The position numbers were made by a program, and so were the translations under genes. Source: DASZTV01 sp035550655 (lineage in GTDB: Bacteria > Actinomycetota > Actinomycetes > JAFAQI01). Taken from it: a stretch of DNA of 64,000 nucleotides. Position 1 is the first letter of the stretch, and every line of letters begins with the position of its first letter. The stretch covers positions 62,001 to 126,000 of the forward strand of contig DASZOU010000016.1 of the NCBI GenBank assembly GCA_035550655.1. Direction: 5' to 3'. This document shows positions 51,139 through 59,486 of this stretch, in pieces. The notes below the pieces were generated by a model that saw only the letters and a program-made list of their open reading frames with translations, did no database searches and had not been told where the DNA came from.

Positions 51139-51570
51139 CTACGAGGCGAGGCCGTCCTCGCGCTGCCCCCGTCGGTCAGGGGGCCCGACGGCCTTGGCGA
51201 TCCACACCGAGAGCGCGGCTAGCGGAAGCTCCAGCAGGACGGCCGAGCCGATCGCCTGCACGAGGTTCCAGCCGCTCGCCGTCGTGATGTCGAACCACGC
51301 ATCGATGAACAGCAGGGCCGCGGTCGCGGCGGCGCTGCTCGCCACCCACGCCGAGCGCCGGTAGGCGAGCCAGGCCGTCACCACCAGGGCGGCGAACTCG
51401 AACGCGTCGAACCCGACCCACGCGACGTCCCAGTGGCGGCTGGTGGTGTGGTCCGGGAGCACCACGCCCAGGTAGATGATCCACGGCACGAGCAGAAACG
51501 CGAGGCCGAAGTAGAGCGGTGCGACCCAGCGCGGCATCGGCGCCGCGATCAGGTCGGGCAGGTTCGGCAT
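51139..51570 (-). CDS. Four-TM membrane protein of unknown function
   Basis: A 143-aa protein with four helices, starting MPNLPDLIAAPMPRWVAPLY and carrying conserved polar bits WVGFDAFEFAAL and FIDAWFDITTASG, seen in actinobacterial integral membrane proteins of unknown role. It follows proA on the same strand with a 29-base gap. Confidence 0.72.
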   Translation of the reverse strand: MPNLPDLIAAPMPRWVAPLYFGLAFLLVPWIIYLGVVLPDHTTSRHWDVAWVGFDAFEFAALVVTAWLAYRRSAWVASSAAATAALLFIDAWFDITTASGWNLVQAIGSAVLLELPLAALSVWIAKAVGPPDRRGQREDGLAS

Positions 51571-51599
51571 CCGCCGCTCCTTCGCGCCGTACCGGTCGG

Positions 51600-52844
51600 T
51601 CAGGTGCGGATCTGGCCGTTGCCCGTGACGACCCAGGTGGTGCTGGTCAGCTCGGGCAGCGCCATCGGGCCGCGCGCGTGCAGCTTCTGGTTGGAGATCC
51701 CGATCTCGGCACCGAACCCGAACTGCTCGCCGTCGGTGAACCGAGTCGAGGCGTTGATCATCACCGCAGCCGAATCAAGCCCGGCGACGAACGACTGCGA
51801 CGCCTCGAGCGAACGCGTCACGATCGCCTCGGTGTGGCCGCTGCCCCACCGGCGGATGTGCGCGACCGCCTCCTGCAGTGATCCCACGACACCGACCGCG
51901 AGATCCAGCGAGAGGTACTCCGCCTCCCAGTCCTCATCGGTCACGGGCACGACGCCGTCGGCGTACGACGCAGTGGTCGCGTCGCCGTGGATCGTGACGC
52001 CGGCCTCCTGCAACGCCTTGAGCGCGCTCGGCAAGAACTCAGCCGCGATGGCTTCGTGGACGAGCATCGTCTCGGCGGCGTTGCAGACGCTGGGCCGCTG
52101 CGTCTTGGCGTTGAGGATGATGTCGATCGCCATGGCGATGTCTGCGTCGGCGTCGATGTAGACGTGGCAGTTGCCGACACCGGTCTCGATCACGGGCACC
52201 GTCGACTCCTCGACGACGCTGCGGATGAGGCCGGCGCCACCCCGCGGGATGAGCACGTCGACGAGGCCCCTCGCGCGCATCAGATGCTTGGCCGACTCGT
52301 GATCGTGACCGGGGACCAGCTGCACGCAGCCGTCGGGCAACCCCGCCTTGCTCGCAGCCTCGGCAAGGATGTTCACGAGCGCCGCATTGCTGTCTCGCGC
52401 GCTGGAGGATCCGCGCAGCAGCACGGCGTTGCCGCTCTTCAAGCACAGTCCGGCGGCGTCGACCGTCACGTTCGGCCGGGCTTCGTAGATGATCCCGACG
52501 ACCCCCATCGGCACCCGCACCTGGCGCAAGGTGAGTCCGTTCGGCAGCGTCGATCCCCGGACGACCTCGCCGACCGGGTCGGGAAGCTTCGCGACCTGGC
52601 GCAGCCCGTCCGCCATCGCCGAGATCCGGCCCTCGTCGAGGCGAAGCCGGTCGACCAGCGGGTTGTCGGGATCGCGCGCGACGTCGGCGGCATTCGCCGC
52701 GAGCACATCGGCCGCCGAGGCTTCGAGGGCGTCGGCCATCGCGAGCAACGCGGCGTCCTTCACCGCGCGAGGAAGCGGCGCGAGCGCGGCCGCGGCCTCG
52801 CGCGCCCGGCGCGCAGTAGCCAGAACCTCGTCAGCAGAAGCCAT
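51600..52844 (-). CDS. proA: Glutamate-5-semialdehyde dehydrogenase ProA
   Basis: A 414-aa proline-biosynthesis enzyme reducing glutamyl-5-phosphate. The Cys in QRPSVCNAAETMLVH is the active site; VRVPMGVVGIIYEARPNVT and GSGHTEAIVT are typical. ATG 52844 gives the family N-terminus. The gap to proB (133 bases) contains a long palindromic element. Confidence 0.96.
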   Translation of the reverse strand: MASADEVLATARRAREAAAALAPLPRAVKDAALLAMADALEASAADVLAANAADVARDPDNPLVDRLRLDEGRISAMADGLRQVAKLPDPVGEVVRGSTLPNGLTLRQVRVPMGVVGIIYEARPNVTVDAAGLCLKSGNAVLLRGSSSARDSNAALVNILAEAASKAGLPDGCVQLVPGHDHESAKHLMRARGLVDVLIPRGGAGLIRSVVEESTVPVIETGVGNCHVYIDADADIAMAIDIILNAKTQRPSVCNAAETMLVHEAIAAEFLPSALKALQEAGVTIHGDATTASYADGVVPVTDEDWEAEYLSLDLAVGVVGSLQEAVAHIRRWGSGHTEAIVTRSLEASQSFVAGLDSAAVMINASTRFTDGEQFGFGAEIGISNQKLHARGPMALPELTSTTWVVTGNGQIRT

Positions 52845-52882
52845 GCGCAAATCGTACGGCGCTCCATCGCGCGCCGAAATCC

Positions 52883-52945
52883 GCGTGATCTTGACGAAAG
52901 CGGCGTTATGAGGGCTCCAAAGCGCCGCTTTCGTCAAGATCACGC
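52883..52945. repeat. Intergenic palindromic element, 23-bp perfect arms
   Basis: Perfect 23-bp arms (52883-52905 and 52923-52945, core GATCTTGACGAAAGC) flank a 17-base loop between proB and proA. The symmetry is far beyond an ordinary terminator and lacks a T-run. It looks like a dispersed REP-like intergenic repeat; only one copy is in this window. Confidence 0.7.
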
Positions 52946-52977
52946 CGGGGTTGCCGGGGGGGTGGTTTGTCGCGGGG

Positions 52978-54090
52978 TCAGAGGAGGGCGAGGTCGTCCC
53001 GGTGGACGACCTCCCTCGAGTACGGCGCGCCGAGCTCGGCCACCAGGTCATGCGTCGAGCGGCCGAGCAGCGGCGGCAGCTCCGCCGCGTCGTACGCCAC
53101 CAGCCCGCGCGCCACCACCCGGCCCGCCGCGTCGAGAAGATCCACCGGGTCGCCGGCCGCGAAGTCGCCCTCCACCGCGGTGATCCCCGCAGGCAGCAGC
53201 GAGCTCCGCCGGTCCACGACCGCGGTGACCGCCCCGTCGTCGAGCCGCACGCTGCCGCGGGCCGTCGTCGCGTGCGCGAGCCAGAGCAGCCGGGCCGGGG
53301 CCCGCTTGCCGGTGGGGTGAAAGCACGTGCCGACGTCAGCGCCGGACAACGCCGCCGACACCTCATCGGCATGCACGAGCAACGTCGGCACGCCGGCCCC
53401 CGCCGCGATTCGCGCCGCGGCCACCTTGGTGGCCATGCCGCCCGAGCCCACCCCCGCCTTGCCGACCGCGCCGAGCCGCACGTGAGCGAGATCGGCCTCG
53501 CTGCGGACGTCGGAGATCCGCGTCGCCGGACCGTGGCTGGGGTCCGTGTCGTAGACGCCGTCCACGTCGGAGAGCAGGACCAGCGCATCGGCGCTCACCA
53601 GATGCGTCGCCAGCGCCGCGAGCCGGTCGTTGTCGCCGAAGCGGATCTCCTCCGTCGCGACGGTGTCGTTCTCGTTGACGACCGGTACGACGCCCAGACC
53701 CAGCAGCCGCTCGAACGTGCGCGCGGCGTTGCGGTAGTGCGCGCGGCGCACGACGTCGTCCGCCGTCAGCAACACCTGTCCGACGGTCAGGCCATGCCGG
53801 CCGAAAGCCTCGGTGTAGCGGGCGACGAGCATTCCCTGCCCGACGCTCGCCGCGGCCTGTTGGGTCGCGAGATCGCGCGGGCGCTTGGCCAGCCCGAGCG
53901 GGCTGAGACCCGCTGCGATCGCACCCGACGAGACCAGCACCACCTGAGAGCCCGCGCCGACCCGGGCCGCGATGGCATCGACGATGCGGTCGACGCGCGC
54001 CGTGTCGAGTCCGCCGTGCGAGCTCGCGAGTGACGACGAACCGACCTTCACGACGAGACGTTTGGCCGCGGCGACGACATCACGGCTCAT
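52978..54090 (-). CDS. proB: Glutamate 5-kinase ProB
   Basis: A 370-aa kinase for the first step of proline synthesis. Amino-acid kinase domain with RLVVKVGSSSL at the start, VLVSSGAIAAG, PVVNENDTVA and GTCFHPTG, then a C-terminal PUA domain (residues about 280-370). ATG 54090 is used; an in-frame ATG at 54099 overlaps the obg stop and is also possible. Confidence 0.95.
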   Translation of the reverse strand: MSRDVVAAAKRLVVKVGSSSLASSHGGLDTARVDRIVDAIAARVGAGSQVVLVSSGAIAAGLSPLGLAKRPRDLATQQAAASVGQGMLVARYTEAFGRHGLTVGQVLLTADDVVRRAHYRNAARTFERLLGLGVVPVVNENDTVATEEIRFGDNDRLAALATHLVSADALVLLSDVDGVYDTDPSHGPATRISDVRSEADLAHVRLGAVGKAGVGSGGMATKVAAARIAAGAGVPTLLVHADEVSAALSGADVGTCFHPTGKRAPARLLWLAHATTARGSVRLDDGAVTAVVDRRSSLLPAGITAVEGDFAAGDPVDLLDAAGRVVARGLVAYDAAELPPLLGRSTHDLVAELGAPYSREVVHRDDLALL

Positions 54091-54091
54091 G

Positions 54092-55579
54092 TCAGTCATC
54101 ATCCGGGTCGTCGGCCTCGAACGGATCGTCCGGCAACCCTTCGGCCTCCGTGTCGTACGCCGTCCGCCGGGCCCTGCGCGAGGCCTTGCGGTCGTCCGCA
54201 CGCGGCCGGTGCCGCTCTTCGAGTCGCTCGTCGGTACCGCGACCCCCGTGCGGCGCCGACGCCGAGAACGCGAGCGACGGCACCCAGTCGAAGGTCACGT
54301 CGCCGATCGTGACCTCGGCGCCCGTGCGAGCGCCCAGGCCCGCGAGCGCATCCTCGACCCCGAGCCGGGCGAGCCGATCCGCCAGGTAGCCCACCGCCTC
54401 GTCGTTGCTGAAGTCGGTCTGCTGCACCCACCGTCTCGGGCGGTCACCGGTCACCAGGTAGGACTGCTCGCCCACCACCTCGACGCTGAAACCCTCGTCG
54501 CGGACCGGCGCGGGGCGCAGCACTATGCGCGTCGGCTCGGCGGTGGGCAGCTCGGCGCGCCATTGCGCGACGCGCTCGGCCATCGCGAACCCCAGCTCGC
54601 GCAGCCCGGTGCGGCTCGCCGCCGAGATCTCGAACACCGGCGCACCGAGCCGTTCTCCCACTTCGCTGCGCACCATCTCGGCAAGGTCGCGCGCGTCGGG
54701 CACGTCGATCTTGTTGAGGGCGATGATCCGCGGCCGCGCCGACAAGCCACCGGCGACCAGGTCGTCGTACGCCTCAAGCTCCCGCTCGATGGTCTCGAGG
54801 TCGGTCAACGGGTCCCGGCCGGGCTCGGCCGTCGCGCAGTCGATGACGTGGACGAGTACCGAGCAACGCTCGATGTGCCGCAAGAACTCCAGGCCGAGCC
54901 CCCGCCCGGTGCTCGCGCCCGGCACCAGGCCCGGCACGTCGGCCACCGTGAACGTCACCTCGCCCGCCTCGACCACGCCGAGGTTGGGAACGAGCGTCGT
55001 GAAGGGGTAGTCGGCGATCTTCGGTTTGGCCGCCGACATCGCCGCGATGAGCGAGGACTTGCCCGCGTTGGGGAAGCCGATGAGAGCGACGTCGGCCACC
55101 GTCTTGAGCTCGAGCAGCGCGTCGATGGCCTCACCCGGCTCGCCGAGCAAGGCGAAGCCCGGCGCCTTGCGTCGCGACGATGCGAGCGCGGCGTTGCCGA
55201 GCCCGCCGCGGCCGCCACGCGCAACCACGAACCGGGTGCCGGCGCCGACGAGGTCAGCGAGGAACTCTCCCGTGTCGTTGTCCCGGACGACGGTGCCATC
55301 CGGGACGGAGACAAGCAGGTCGCCACCCTCGGCGCCGGAACGCATCGAGCCTTGACCGGGCTTCCCGCTGGCAGCGCGTTGATGCGGGTGGCGATGGACG
55401 TCGAGCAACGTCGTGACGCTGGGATCGACGACGAGTACGACGTCGCCGCCGCGGCCGCCGTCACCGCCGTCCGGGCCGCCGAGCGGCTTGAACTTCTCGC
55501 GATGAACGGAGGCGCATCCGTTTCCGCCGTTGCCGCCGGCCGCGTGCAGGACCGCGCGGTCGACGAAGGTCGCGGCCAT
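54092..55579 (-). CDS. obg: Obg GTPase (CgtA)
   Basis: A 495-aa ribosome-associated GTPase: glycine-rich Obg fold (1-158), G domain with GFPNAGKSS near residue 167, DVPGL, NKID and SAASRTGL, then an OCT domain. The C-terminal ~60 residues are an acidic and basic tail seen in actinobacterial Obg. It functions in ribosome assembly and stress control. Part of rplU-rpmA-obg-proB. Confidence 0.97.
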   Translation of the reverse strand: MAATFVDRAVLHAAGGNGGNGCASVHREKFKPLGGPDGGDGGRGGDVVLVVDPSVTTLLDVHRHPHQRAASGKPGQGSMRSGAEGGDLLVSVPDGTVVRDNDTGEFLADLVGAGTRFVVARGGRGGLGNAALASSRRKAPGFALLGEPGEAIDALLELKTVADVALIGFPNAGKSSLIAAMSAAKPKIADYPFTTLVPNLGVVEAGEVTFTVADVPGLVPGASTGRGLGLEFLRHIERCSVLVHVIDCATAEPGRDPLTDLETIERELEAYDDLVAGGLSARPRIIALNKIDVPDARDLAEMVRSEVGERLGAPVFEISAASRTGLRELGFAMAERVAQWRAELPTAEPTRIVLRPAPVRDEGFSVEVVGEQSYLVTGDRPRRWVQQTDFSNDEAVGYLADRLARLGVEDALAGLGARTGAEVTIGDVTFDWVPSLAFSASAPHGGRGTDERLEERHRPRADDRKASRRARRTAYDTEAEGLPDDPFEADDPDDD

Positions 55580-55597
55580 CGGCCGCGGTCCCGAGTA

Positions 55598-55855
55598 CTA
55601 CTCGGCGACGGTGGTGACGCTCACGACGCGGCGGCCGCGCTTGTGGCCGAACTCGACGGCACCCGCCGCGAGCGCGAACAGCGTGTCGTCGCCACCGCGG
55701 CCGACGTTGTCACCGGGATGGAAGTGCGTGCCGCGCTGGCGGACGAGGATCTCGCCGGCGTTGACGACCTGGCCGCCGAACCGCTTCACACCGAGTCGCT
55801 GCGCGTTCGAGTCCCGGCCGTTGCGGCTGGAGGACGCGCCCTTCTTGTGTGCCAT
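55598..55855 (-). CDS. rpmA: 50S ribosomal protein L27
   Basis: An 85-aa L27: MAHKKGASSSRNGRDSNAQR start, GGQVVNAGEILVRQRG and HPGDNVGRGGDDTLFA. The N-terminus begins at MAHKKG without a Firmicutes-type cleaved extension. It lies between rplU and obg. Confidence 0.98.
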   Translation of the reverse strand: MAHKKGASSSRNGRDSNAQRLGVKRFGGQVVNAGEILVRQRGTHFHPGDNVGRGGDDTLFALAAGAVEFGHKRGRRVVSVTTVAE

Positions 55856-55865
55856 CTCGCGGCCC

Positions 55866-56183
55866 CTACTTCCCGGTCTCGATACCGGTCACCCGCAGCG
55901 TCGTGAGCTGGGCACGGTGGCCCTGACGCCGGTGGTAGCCGGACTTGTTCTTGAACAGGTGGATCGTGATCTTGGGCCCCTTGACCGCCTCGACCACCTC
56001 AGCGGTGACGGAGGCCTTCGCAAGCGCGGCGGCATCGGCCGTCACGGCCCCCGCGTCGTCGACGAGCAGAAGGGCAGGCAGCGTCACGGACTCGCCCGGC
56101 GCGCTCGCGATCCGGTCGACCGTGAGCGTGTCGCCGACAGCGACCTTGTGCTGGTGGCCGCCGCTGCGGACAATCGCGTACAC
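55866..56183 (-). CDS. rplU: 50S ribosomal protein L21
   Basis: A 105-aa L21 with MYAIVRSGGHQHKVAVGD at the start and HLFKNKSGYHRRQGHRA near the end. The GTG at 56183 is set by a good ribosome site (GAGGAG about 8 bases before) and the family N-terminus. A promoter and a GC-rich hairpin lie upstream. Confidence 0.97.
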   Translation of the reverse strand: MYAIVRSGGHQHKVAVGDTLTVDRIASAPGESVTLPALLLVDDAGAVTADAAALAKASVTAEVVEAVKGPKITIHLFKNKSGYHRRQGHRAQLTTLRVTGIETGK

Positions 56184-56209
56184 CCTGAGGCTCCTCGAAG
56201 ATTTTGGCC

Positions 56210-56232
56210 GTGCGCGCAAGGCATCGCGCGCA
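56210..56232 (-). promoter_or_regulatory. Leader hairpin of rplU
   Basis: A perfect 8-bp stem GTGCGCGC/GCGCGCAC with a 7-base loop lies in the 5' leader of rplU, about 27 bases before the GTG. It may control the L21 operon by an attenuation or L21-binding mechanism, as in other bacteria, but that is inference. Confidence 0.4.
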
Positions 56233-56241
56233 CCGACCGAC

Positions 56242-56271
56242 CAGTGTAAGGACCGGTACGCCGCCCGATCA
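56242..56271 (-). promoter_or_regulatory. Candidate promoter of rplU operon
   Basis: On the minus strand TTGATC (-35, 56266-56271) and TACACT (-10, 56242-56247) are 18 bases apart. The transcript would start about 50 bases before the rplU GTG and include the leader hairpin. The -35 overlaps the end of the rne gene. Confidence 0.45.
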
Positions 56272-58614
56272 AACCTCGACCGGCTCCACACCCGCCTCGG
56301 CGACCTCGGCGGACACCGCCTCGGACTCGGAGGTCTCGGGCTTGCCGCTCGACCGGTCGCCGTCCTTGCTCGACCGGTCGCCGTCCTTGCGCTTGCCGTG
56401 GCCGCCCTTGCCGCTCGGCTTCGGCGGCCGCTTCTGGGCGACCGGGTCGTGGGTCAGGACGACGCCGCTCCCGCCGCACTCCTTGCAGGTCTCGCTGAAC
56501 GACTCCAGCAGGCCCTCGCCGACGCGCTTTCGCGTCATCTGCACGAGCCCGAGCGACGTGACCTCGGCGACCTGGTGGCGGGTGCGGTCGCGACCGAGGC
56601 ACTCGACCAGGCGGCGTAGCACCAGGTCGCGGTTGCTCTCGAGCACCATGTCGATGAAGTCGATGACGATGATTCCGCCGAGGTCGCGCAGGCGCAGTTG
56701 CCGCACGAGCTCCTCAGCTGCCTCGAGGTTGTTCTTGGTGACGGTCTCTTCGAGGTTGCCGCCCTTGCCGGTGAACTTCCCGGTGTTCACGTCGACGACG
56801 ACCATCGCCTCGGTCCGGTCGATGACCAGGTAGCCGCCGCTGGGCAGCCAGACCTTGCGGTCCAGCGCCTTGGCGAGCTGCTCGTCGATCCGGTACGCCG
56901 CGAAGACGTCCTCGTCCTCGGTCCAGCGGCGGGTGCGCTCCGCGAGGTCCGGCGCCACCCAGCGGACGTAGTTGTCGATCGTGTCCCACTCGTCGGCGCC
57001 CTGAACGACGAGGCCGTTGAAGTCCTCGTTGAAGATGTCGCGGACGACGCGGATCACGAGGTCCGGCTCGGAGTAGATCAGGCTCGGCGCGCTCGCGGTC
57101 TGCGCCTTCTTCTCGATGTCCTCCCACTGCGCCCGCAGCCGGTTCAGGTCGCGTTCGAGCGCCTCCTCGGAGGCACCCTCGGCGGCTGTGCGGATGATGA
57201 CGCCCGCGTCTTCCGGGGTGAGCCGCTTGAGGATCGTCTTGAGCCGGGTGCGCTCGGTGTCAGGCAGCTTGCGGCTGATGCCCGACAGCCGTCCGTCGGG
57301 CACGTAGACCATGAACCGCCCAGGCATGCTGACCTGGCTGGTGAGCCGTGCGCCCTTGTGGCCGATCGGGTCCTTCGTCACCTGGACGAGAACGGATTGG
57401 CCGCTCTTCAGCGCCTGCTCGATTCGCGGGGCGCCGCCTTCAAGCGCGCTCGCGTCGTAGTTCACCTCACCGGCGTACAGGACGGCGTTGCGTCCCCGGC
57501 CGATGTCGACGAAGGCCGCCTCCATGCTCGGCAGGACGTTCTGCACCTTGCCGAGGTAGACGTTGCCGACCATCGACGCGGAGTGCTTGCGAGTCACGTA
57601 GTGCTCGACCAGTACGCCGTCCTCGAGCACCGCGATCTGCGTGCGGTCCTCGCCCTGCTTGACGACCATGATCCGGTCGACCGCTTCGCGGCGGGCGAGG
57701 AACTCGGCCTCGGTGATGATCGACGGCCGGCGACGCTGGGTTTCGCGGCCGTCGCGGCGGCGCTGCCGCTTCGCCTCGATGCGCGTCGATCCCTTGACGC
57801 CCCGGACGTCGCCGCGGGCGGCATCGCCGCGAGCCGTCTCTTCGCTGCTCGAGCGCGGCGGCCGCACGTGTACGACCGTGTTCGGCGGGTCGTCCGGCGC
57901 GAGCCCGTCCTCGGTGAGCTCGCCTCCCGCGGTACGCCGCCGGCGGCGCCGCCGGCGGGTGCCGGTGCTGGTGCCGCTGCCGTCACCGGCATCGTCGGAA
58001 GCCTCGCCGTCGCCGGCGTCGCTCTCGGCGCCGGAGTCCTCGGCGTCGGTCGGTTCGCCACTCTCGTCGGCGCCCGCCTCCCCACCCGGACCGCGTCCGC
58101 CACGACCGCGGCGGCCTCGGCGGCGGCGATTGGAGCGTGGAGCGCCCGGCTCGCCGTCGGCCTCGTCGTCAGTGGCGTCCTCGACGTCCGCCGGGCCGCC
58201 TGCTGCCTCCTCCGCGGCTGGTGCGGCTGCCGCGGTCGCTCGCGGCCGGCGGGGCGGCGCCAGCTCGGCCGGCGGCGGCTGGAACAGCGGGACGGTGGGC
58301 GGGGGCACCGCGGCGGCGCCGTCCTCTGCCGAGTCGGCGGCGACCGCCTTCTTTCGGGTCCGCTTCACCGCGACGGGGGCGTCAGGGGTGGCCTCTGCCG
58401 CTGGCTCGGCGGCGACCGCCTTCTTTCGGGTCCGCTTGACCGGCTCGGTGGCTGGCGGGTCGGCCGCGACGGGCTCGGCCGCCGGTGGGGCGGTCGACGC
58501 TGCGGGCTCGACCGGTGCGGGCGGCCCAGCGGGTCTGCGGGCAGCGCGGCGACGCGGTGGCGCCGGTTCGTTCGATTCGGTGGGGGTCTCGTTGGTGCGC
58601 TCGTCGTCGAGCAC
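56269..58614 (-). CDS. rne: Ribonuclease E/G family protein
   Basis: A 781-aa RNase E/G: N-terminal ~270 residues are a low-complexity Pro/Ala/Arg/Asp region, then the S1 domain (VYLGKVQNVLPSMEAAFVDIG), RNase H-like parts, DNase I-like catalytic region (VVDVNTGKFTGKGG, GGIIVIDFIDM with the Mg-binding Asp), and zinc-link CKECGGSG. GTG 58614 is chosen for the AGGAG site 6 bases upstream. The long N-terminal extension is usual in actinobacterial forms. It degrades and processes mRNA and rRNA. Confidence 0.95.
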   Translation of the reverse strand: MLDDERTNETPTESNEPAPPRRRAARRPAGPPAPVEPAASTAPPAAEPVAADPPATEPVKRTRKKAVAAEPAAEATPDAPVAVKRTRKKAVAADSAEDGAAAVPPPTVPLFQPPPAELAPPRRPRATAAAAPAAEEAAGGPADVEDATDDEADGEPGAPRSNRRRRGRRGRGGRGPGGEAGADESGEPTDAEDSGAESDAGDGEASDDAGDGSGTSTGTRRRRRRRRTAGGELTEDGLAPDDPPNTVVHVRPPRSSSEETARGDAARGDVRGVKGSTRIEAKRQRRRDGRETQRRRPSIITEAEFLARREAVDRIMVVKQGEDRTQIAVLEDGVLVEHYVTRKHSASMVGNVYLGKVQNVLPSMEAAFVDIGRGRNAVLYAGEVNYDASALEGGAPRIEQALKSGQSVLVQVTKDPIGHKGARLTSQVSMPGRFMVYVPDGRLSGISRKLPDTERTRLKTILKRLTPEDAGVIIRTAAEGASEEALERDLNRLRAQWEDIEKKAQTASAPSLIYSEPDLVIRVVRDIFNEDFNGLVVQGADEWDTIDNYVRWVAPDLAERTRRWTEDEDVFAAYRIDEQLAKALDRKVWLPSGGYLVIDRTEAMVVVDVNTGKFTGKGGNLEETVTKNNLEAAEELVRQLRLRDLGGIIVIDFIDMVLESNRDLVLRRLVECLGRDRTRHQVAEVTSLGLVQMTRKRVGEGLLESFSETCKECGGSGVVLTHDPVAQKRPPKPSGKGGHGKRKDGDRSSKDGDRSSGKPETSESEAVSAEVAEAGVEPVEV
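56347..56388 (-). repeat. Tandem 21-bp repeat in rne C-terminus
   Basis: Two exact 21-bp copies (56347-56367, 56368-56388) encode a doubled KDGDRSS unit in the polar C-terminal tail. Likely slippage-prone. Confidence 0.8.
58334..58437 (-). repeat. Direct 32-bp repeat in rne N-terminal extension
   Basis: Two exact 32-bp copies (58334-58365 and 58406-58437) 72 bp apart encode KRTRKKAVAA-type basic blocks in the disordered N-terminal region, probably RNA-binding. Confidence 0.75.
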
Positions 58615-58737
58615 GTGTACTCCTGTCCGCTCCCGGGAGCGCCATGAGCGGTCCGCCCTGGCACCCCGCGCGGGGCGAGGTCTCAAAAAGCCTGTTGGCG
58701 ACGGCGCCTCGATCGCGAAGTGGGAGGCCGGACCGCT

Positions 58738-59472
58738 CTATCCGAGCGGGTCGACCAGGCGCCTCGCGCCCTGCGGCGGCACCGCGTCAAGCAGGCCCTG
58801 CGCCAGCCTCGTCGCCACGGGGGCCACGGGCGTCGACAGTCCGGCTGCAAGTCGCAGCGCCGTCACAACGTCGTCGGGTCGAACAGCGGGTGTGACATGC
58901 CGTAAGACCACGTCCAGTGTCGCACACGAGGCGCCGGCGACCGGCTCAGCGGCCACGATCGCCGCCCGCGCGTCGATCTGCCGCATCCCGTCCTTGGTGG
59001 GGCGGTCCACCACGAAGGCATCGAGGGCGAGCAGCACCGCGAGCGCGGCCGCACCCGCTTCGTCAGGCACCTCCGGAAGCTCGATGCGCCAGGTGGATGC
59101 CTCGATGCGGTCGGCCAGCCCCGCCTCCCCCGGCACTGCCTCGACCACCGTCAGCACGTCGAGACCCGCCGGGAGAGCGGCGTCGAGCGCGTTACGCACC
59201 CAGTCCGGATCGCGGCGCTCGGCGAGACCGATCTCTAGGTACTCCGCCTCAGAAGCTGCCCCGGTGGGCGCCGCACCGGCGTAGGAGACCTTTGGATGCG
59301 GCGAGAAGCCCGCACTGAAGGCGATCGGCACGCTGGAACGGTGCAGCGCGCGCTCGAACGCCCGGGCGAAGTCACGGTGACTGATGAACCGCAGCCGGCC
59401 GCGCTTGGTGTAGCGAACCCGCAGCCGCTGCACGACCGGCGGCGGCGGCGGACCTTCTGGCTGTCTGGACAA
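58738..59472 (-). CDS. TIGR03936 family radical SAM-associated protein
   Basis: A 244-aa DUF2344 protein: RLRVRYTKRGRLRFISHRDFARAFERA at the start and SAGFSPHPKVSYAGA are the family marks. It is always next to the TIGR03960 radical SAM gene, here 14 bases after it, and probably works with it on tRNA or a ribosomal target that is not yet known to me. Confidence 0.93.
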   Translation of the reverse strand: MSRQPEGPPPPPVVQRLRVRYTKRGRLRFISHRDFARAFERALHRSSVPIAFSAGFSPHPKVSYAGAAPTGAASEAEYLEIGLAERRDPDWVRNALDAALPAGLDVLTVVEAVPGEAGLADRIEASTWRIELPEVPDEAGAAALAVLLALDAFVVDRPTKDGMRQIDARAAIVAAEPVAGASCATLDVVLRHVTPAVRPDDVVTALRLAAGLSTPVAPVATRLAQGLLDAVPPQGARRLVDPLG

Positions 59473-59486
59473 GAGGGTCGGGCCGA

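Noticed and set aside
51578..51602. TACCGGTCGGTCA near the proA stop as a fourth TetR operator
   Set aside because: Only a half-site matches the 16-bp palindrome and it is not at a promoter of a catabolic gene.
56698..58647. A 649-aa plus-strand frame opposite rne
   Set aside because: Antisense to conserved RNase E/G domains; the apparent length comes from high GC content.
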